A DNA stretch of 64,000 bases from Phycisphaerae bacterium (GTDB lineage: Bacteria > Planctomycetota > Phycisphaerae > UBA1845 > Fen-1342), in contig JANQNU010000036.1 of the NCBI GenBank assembly GCA_028279405.1, forward strand, positions 372,001 through 436,000, read 5' to 3'. Positions 60,840-64,000 of the stretch are shown piece after piece (the stretch's first letter is position 1; the number at the start of each line of letters is the position of its first letter). Position numbers and translations under genes: made by a program. Under the pieces are notes generated by a model. That model was not told the DNA's origin, ran no database searches, and worked only from the letters and a program-made list of their open reading frames with translations.

Positions 60840-62942
60840 TTACTTCTTGGCGCCGGCGTTCTGCGGCTCCTTGGCCTTGGCGATGACGTCGGACTGCACG
60901 TCGCGCGGAGCGACCTTGTACGACCCGAACTCCATCGAAAACGTGCCGCGACCCTGCGTCATGGAACGGATGTCGGTGGCGTAGCCGAACATATTCGCCA
61001 GCGGTACCTGTGCGACGACCGTAGTGGCGTCGGCCTTGGCCTCCGTGTTCATGATCATGCCTCGCCGACTGGTCAGGTCACCGACGACCGGCCCCTGATT
61101 CTCGGCAGGAATCTCGACCTCGACGACCATGATCGGCTCGAGGATCGCGGGCTTGGCCTTCAGATAGGCCTCTTTGAAAGCCTCGCGGGCCGCGACCTGA
61201 TACGCGATGTCCGACGAGTCGACCGAGTGCGACGTGCCATCCTCGAGCGTGATCTTGACGCCGACGACCTCATAGCCTGCGAGCGGACCGTTCATCCGCG
61301 CGGCCTGGAAGCCCTTGTCGCAAGACGGGATGTATTCGCTCGGAATACGACCGCCGTAGACCTTGTTCTCGAAGACATAGTCGCTCTCGCGCTCCTCGGG
61401 AAGCGGTTCGAGCGTCCCGATTACGTGTCCGTACTGGCCGGAGCCGCCGGTCTGCTTCTTGTGCTTATAGTCGAACGGAGCGTTGGCAGTCGGCGCTTCC
61501 TTGTAGTTGACCTTTGGAGCACCCGTTTCGACCTCGACGCCGTACTCGCGACGAATGCGCTCGATGTAGACTTCGAGCTGCAGTTCGCCGACGCCGGCGA
61601 TGACGGTCTCGCGCGTGTCGGGATCCGTTCGGACGTGGAACGTCGGATCCTCACGGACGAAACGCTGCAACGCCTTGGCCAGTCGGTCGCGGTCGCCACC
61701 CTTCTTGACGTCGATCGCGAGCGAAATGACCGGCTCGGGGGCGTGGATGTTCTCCAGCGCGTAGTTCAGACGATCGGCACAGAAGGTGTCACCCGATGCG
61801 CAGTCGACGCCGATGAAAGCGACGATGTCGCCGGCGTGGGCTTCCGTGACGTCTTCGCGGTCGTTGGCATGCATGCGGACCATGCGTCCGATGCGAGCGG
61901 TTTGCCGGGTTCGCGTGTTCACCAGTTGGTCGCCTTTGCGAACCGTTCCCTGGTAGATCCGCGTGTACGTCAGCTGTCCGAACTGTTCGTCGACCAGCTT
62001 GAAGGCCATCGCGACGACCGGAGCGTCATGATCACAGGTGATCGCGACTTCGGCGCTATCGTTATCGAGGTCCTTGGCGTAGTACATCTGGTCGAGCGGC
62101 GACGGAAGGTAGCGGGTAATGGCGTCCAGAAGCGGCTGAACGCCGCGGTTCTTGAACGCCGACCCCATCATGACCGGGACGATGTCGCGAGCGATCGTCA
62201 GTCGACGAATGATATCGTGGACCTTGTCGACCTCCGGCTCGTGGCCTTCCAGCAACTGCTCCATCAGCTCGTCATCGTAGAGCGAGAGGGTTTCGAACAA
62301 TGCGTTGCGGGCCTTGGCGGCCTGATCCTGGTACTCGGCCGGGATCTCCTTGCGGACAACCTTCTCGCCGCGACTTCCCTCGAAGTAGACGCCTTCCATC
62401 GTGATCAGGTCGATCACCCCGTCGAGGCTGGCTTCGAGGCCGATCGGCAGCTGGAGCGGGACCGCCGTCAGGCCCAGCTTCTCTTCGATCTCAGTGATGA
62501 CGCGGGCCGGGTCGGCACCGACGCGGTCGAGCTTGTTGATGAACGCGATCCGCGGAACGCCGTAGCGTTTCATCTGCCGATCGACCGTCAGAGACTGGCT
62601 CTGGACGCCGCCGACGCCGCACAGCACCAGGATCGCCCCGTCCAGCACGCGAAGCGATCGCTCGACTTCGATGGTGAAGTCGACGTGCCCAGGCGTGTCG
62701 ATGACGTTGATTTCCTGGTCTTCCCAGCTCACAGTCGTGGCGGCGGACGTAATGGTGATGCCGCGTTCCTTCTCGAGGTCCATGTGGTCCATGGTGGCGC
62801 CATCGCCTTTGACTTCCCCGACCTTATGGATACGGCCGGAGTAGTACAGAATCCGCTCCGTCAGTGTTGTCTTGCCGGAGTCGATGTGCGCCGAGATACC
62901 GATGTTTCGAATCTTGTGTGGAGTGTGCATGGCATCAACCAT
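60840..62942 (-). CDS. fusA: Elongation factor G, spd/mitochondrial-like subtype
   Basis: A 700-residue translational GTPase. G1 AHIDSGKTTLTER (from residue 18), G2-region ERGITITSAATTVSW, G3 DTPGHVDFT and G4 NKLDRVG are clear; domains II-V continue to full length with the usual GELQLEVYIERIRREYGVE and GRIPSEYIPSCDKGF segments. AHIDSGKTTLTER is the form of mitochondrial EFG1 and the spd group, whereas common EF-G1 has AHIDAGKTT. It translocates tRNA/mRNA or works in ribosome recycling, depending on subtype. The start is uncertain (62942 or 62930): there is no Shine-Dalgarno and the upstream stretch is AT-rich. rpsL, rpsG and tuf are not adjacent. Confidence 0.94.
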   Translation of the reverse strand: MVDAMHTPHKIRNIGISAHIDSGKTTLTERILYYSGRIHKVGEVKGDGATMDHMDLEKERGITITSAATTVSWEDQEINVIDTPGHVDFTIEVERSLRVLDGAILVLCGVGGVQSQSLTVDRQMKRYGVPRIAFINKLDRVGADPARVITEIEEKLGLTAVPLQLPIGLEASLDGVIDLITMEGVYFEGSRGEKVVRKEIPAEYQDQAAKARNALFETLSLYDDELMEQLLEGHEPEVDKVHDIIRRLTIARDIVPVMMGSAFKNRGVQPLLDAITRYLPSPLDQMYYAKDLDNDSAEVAITCDHDAPVVAMAFKLVDEQFGQLTYTRIYQGTVRKGDQLVNTRTRQTARIGRMVRMHANDREDVTEAHAGDIVAFIGVDCASGDTFCADRLNYALENIHAPEPVISLAIDVKKGGDRDRLAKALQRFVREDPTFHVRTDPDTRETVIAGVGELQLEVYIERIRREYGVEVETGAPKVNYKEAPTANAPFDYKHKKQTGGSGQYGHVIGTLEPLPEERESDYVFENKVYGGRIPSEYIPSCDKGFQAARMNGPLAGYEVVGVKITLEDGTSHSVDSSDIAYQVAAREAFKEAYLKAKPAILEPIMVVEVEIPAENQGPVVGDLTSRRGMIMNTEAKADATTVVAQVPLANMFGYATDIRSMTQGRGTFSMEFGSYKVAPRDVQSDVIAKAKEPQNAGAKK

Positions 62943-63473
62943 AAATACTTATTTTAAAGAGAGTTACAGAAACTCAAATTCAAGCGGGCACGCGCCCGGT
63001 TGTACGCTACACTGGCCCGCATACGCGGCGGGTTGAATGAGAAACACCAAACTCAAACAGGGATGAGTTTCGAGCCGAGTCAGCCGAAACTGCTGCAATC
63101 CTGTCGCCCCCACGGACTCGGTCCGACCGAAGGCAATCCAACTCCCTTATCGGATTGCCATGCGACCAGCCTCAGCAGCGAGCACGGCAAAGTCCTGAAA
63201 AACGGGCGCGAACAACACCTACCCGAAGGCCAGGCCTCCCGAAATCGTTTCAAGACAATAGCCCGTCGACGATTCGAATTCAAGCCGATCTTCCAAAATC
63301 AACGAGAGTTCAAACGTATCTTAATTGTTTGGAAACGCGTATTTTATGAGCCGCCCTGTCACTCCCTCTGCGTCTGCCTTATGATCGCCGACTGCGCTCG
63401 GAGAGATGCGGACGGCGACGGGGCCAGGGGTGTTCCGCTGGCAGCCGCGGGGTGCCTGACCAGGAACGGAATC
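62943..63473. other. Intergenic region between fusA and HlyD-type adaptor
   Basis: About 530 bp between divergent genes. Next to fusA it has an AT-rich stretch with TAAAAT at 62951-62956 (minus strand) 8 nt before the ATG and a GAGTT/AACTC mini-hairpin. Around 63240-63350 there is another AT-rich section that may carry the adaptor's promoter. No gene is supported. Confidence 0.45.
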
Positions 63474-64000
63474 ATGCGTACATTCACCAAACTCGTGGTC
63501 GTCATGGCCGTGCTCATGGCTACCCGCTTAGCGGTCGCGCAGCGGGGGCCGATGAATGTCGCGGTGTGCCCGGTCCTGGAGGACAACCTCCCGCCCACCG
63601 TCCGGCTGGTCGGCGATGTGCTGGCCGATCGGCGTTCTGTGGTCGCGTCCGAGGTGGCCGGGATCGTTTCGGCGTTCGATCCTCGGGAAGGACGATTCCT
63701 CAAGGCCGGTGAACTGATCTGCCAGTTGGACGCGGGTGTCGTGCAACTGCAACTCGACGAGGCCCGCGCGCGACTCGATGCGCTGACCGAGGCGCTTCGC
63801 GAGTTGGAGGCCGGCGAGCGCGCCGAGGAAATTCGTCGATTGGAGGCGGTCGAGTCCGAGTCGCAAGCGATCTTCGACAAATGGGCCTTCGAGCGCGAAC
63901 GAATCGATCGGCTGTTCAAGAAGAACCAGGCCAGCGACAAAGAGATGCACGATACGGATATGGAGTTCCTCGCCGCCAAACTCCGCTTGGCTCAGGGCAA
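63474..64000 (+). CDS. RND/HlyD-type efflux periplasmic adaptor, N-terminal fragment
   Basis: The first 175 residues of a periplasmic adaptor subunit, cut by the window edge. After a signal peptide (LVVVMAVLMATRLAVA) come VRLVGDVLADRRSVVASEVA (the start of the barrel-sandwich hybrid), GIVSAFDPREGRFLKAGELI (lipoyl-type half), and a long coiled coil (LDEARARLDALTEALRELEA, WAFERERIDRLFKKNQASDK). Adaptors connect an inner-membrane pump to an outer-membrane channel. The ATG follows AGGAACGGA. The pump genes would lie beyond the window. Confidence 0.88.
   Translation, partial: MRTFTKLVVVMAVLMATRLAVAQRGPMNVAVCPVLEDNLPPTVRLVGDVLADRRSVVASEVAGIVSAFDPREGRFLKAGELICQLDAGVVQLQLDEARARLDALTEALRELEAGERAEEIRRLEAVESESQAIFDKWAFERERIDRLFKKNQASDKEMHDTDMEFLAAKLRLAQG

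Noticed and set aside
60768-62957. A 729-codon open frame on the + strand opposite fusA
   Set aside because: It is the mirror frame of the EF-G gene, which is full-length and intact. The reverse frame is open because of GC-rich codon bias and has Asp/Arg/Val-rich low-information sequence.

Overview
The window is GC-rich, about 62-65% by eye, and almost entirely filled with chromosomal genes. It looks like a Planctomycetota genome, possibly a Phycisphaerae-like lineage, although no rRNA is present to confirm this. The clues are an outer-membrane LptD-like protein together with Mla-type lipid transport, a spd/mitochondrial-type elongation factor G, a chlamydial/planctomycete-type histone H1-like protein, several secreted proteins without clear homologues, and an AAA ATPase of Vps4/katanin type with a MIT-like N-terminus. 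I see no phage, insertion sequence, transposase gene, CRISPR array or rRNA. One tRNA is present, tRNA-Ala(CGC).

Layout. 1-3.1 kb: 5' end of an S9 peptidase, a MoxR ATPase and purF. 3.2-9 kb: an LptD-like protein and a secreted beta-helix protein of lower GC. 9-15.5 kb: PrkA kinase, a zinc-ribbon membrane protein, a LolA-like protein, DinB, TatA, a ChaN lipoprotein and SurE. 15.6-19.6 kb: two translationally coupled GT87-type membrane proteins and a PHP phosphoesterase. 19.6-25.4 kb: a second beta-helix protein, a KamA radical-SAM aminomutase, a PQQ-like propeller, and a SnoaL protein divergent from a short LuxR regulator. 25.4-28 kb: two poorly known genes in a zone of structured extragenic repeats. 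28-35 kb: cydAB, mlaFE, ftsK and tRNA-Ala. 35-41 kb: rpmA below two secreted proteins (one with HEAT repeats and a receiver-like domain), a membrane protein, a 70-aa protein and FabG. 41-48 kb: a giant tricorn-like protease, a GT-C-like membrane protein, a TPR protein and a 23-aa membrane peptide. 48-53 kb: a short UvrC, an Hc1-like histone, a FabZ-like dehydratase, a degenerate UvrC paralogue and a SpoIIE-type phosphatase. 53-60.6 kb: a coiled-coil protein, a redox-dead thioredoxin-fold protein coupled to a CPBP protease, a secreted protein coupled to the MIT-AAA ATPase, a small secreted protein and an amphi-Trp protein. 60.8-64 kb: fusA and the start of an RND/HlyD adaptor.

How the genes fit together. 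Envelope biology dominates: LptD-like, MlaEF, TatA, LolA-like, ChaN, several signal-peptide proteins, and the membrane glycosyltransferases. Housekeeping genes (purF, surE, rpmA, ftsK, fusA, uvrC, cydAB) lie singly or in pairs rather than in the classical operons. Several pairs overlap start and stop codons (surE/chaN, the GT87 pair, CPBP/thioredoxin-fold) or are 1-10 bp apart (cydA/cydB, mlaE/mlaF, secreted protein/AAA).

The observations I consider most worth following are the MIT-AAA ATPase paired with a secreted protein (57.2-59.7 kb), the UvrC pair in which one copy lacks the C-terminal HhH and the other has lost the nuclease motifs (48-51.6 kb), the secreted HEAT/receiver-like protein, the extragenic inverted hairpin doublets, and the 23-aa peptide. 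Start codons were chosen from Shine-Dalgarno placement and signal peptides, and are often downstream of the longest possible frame.
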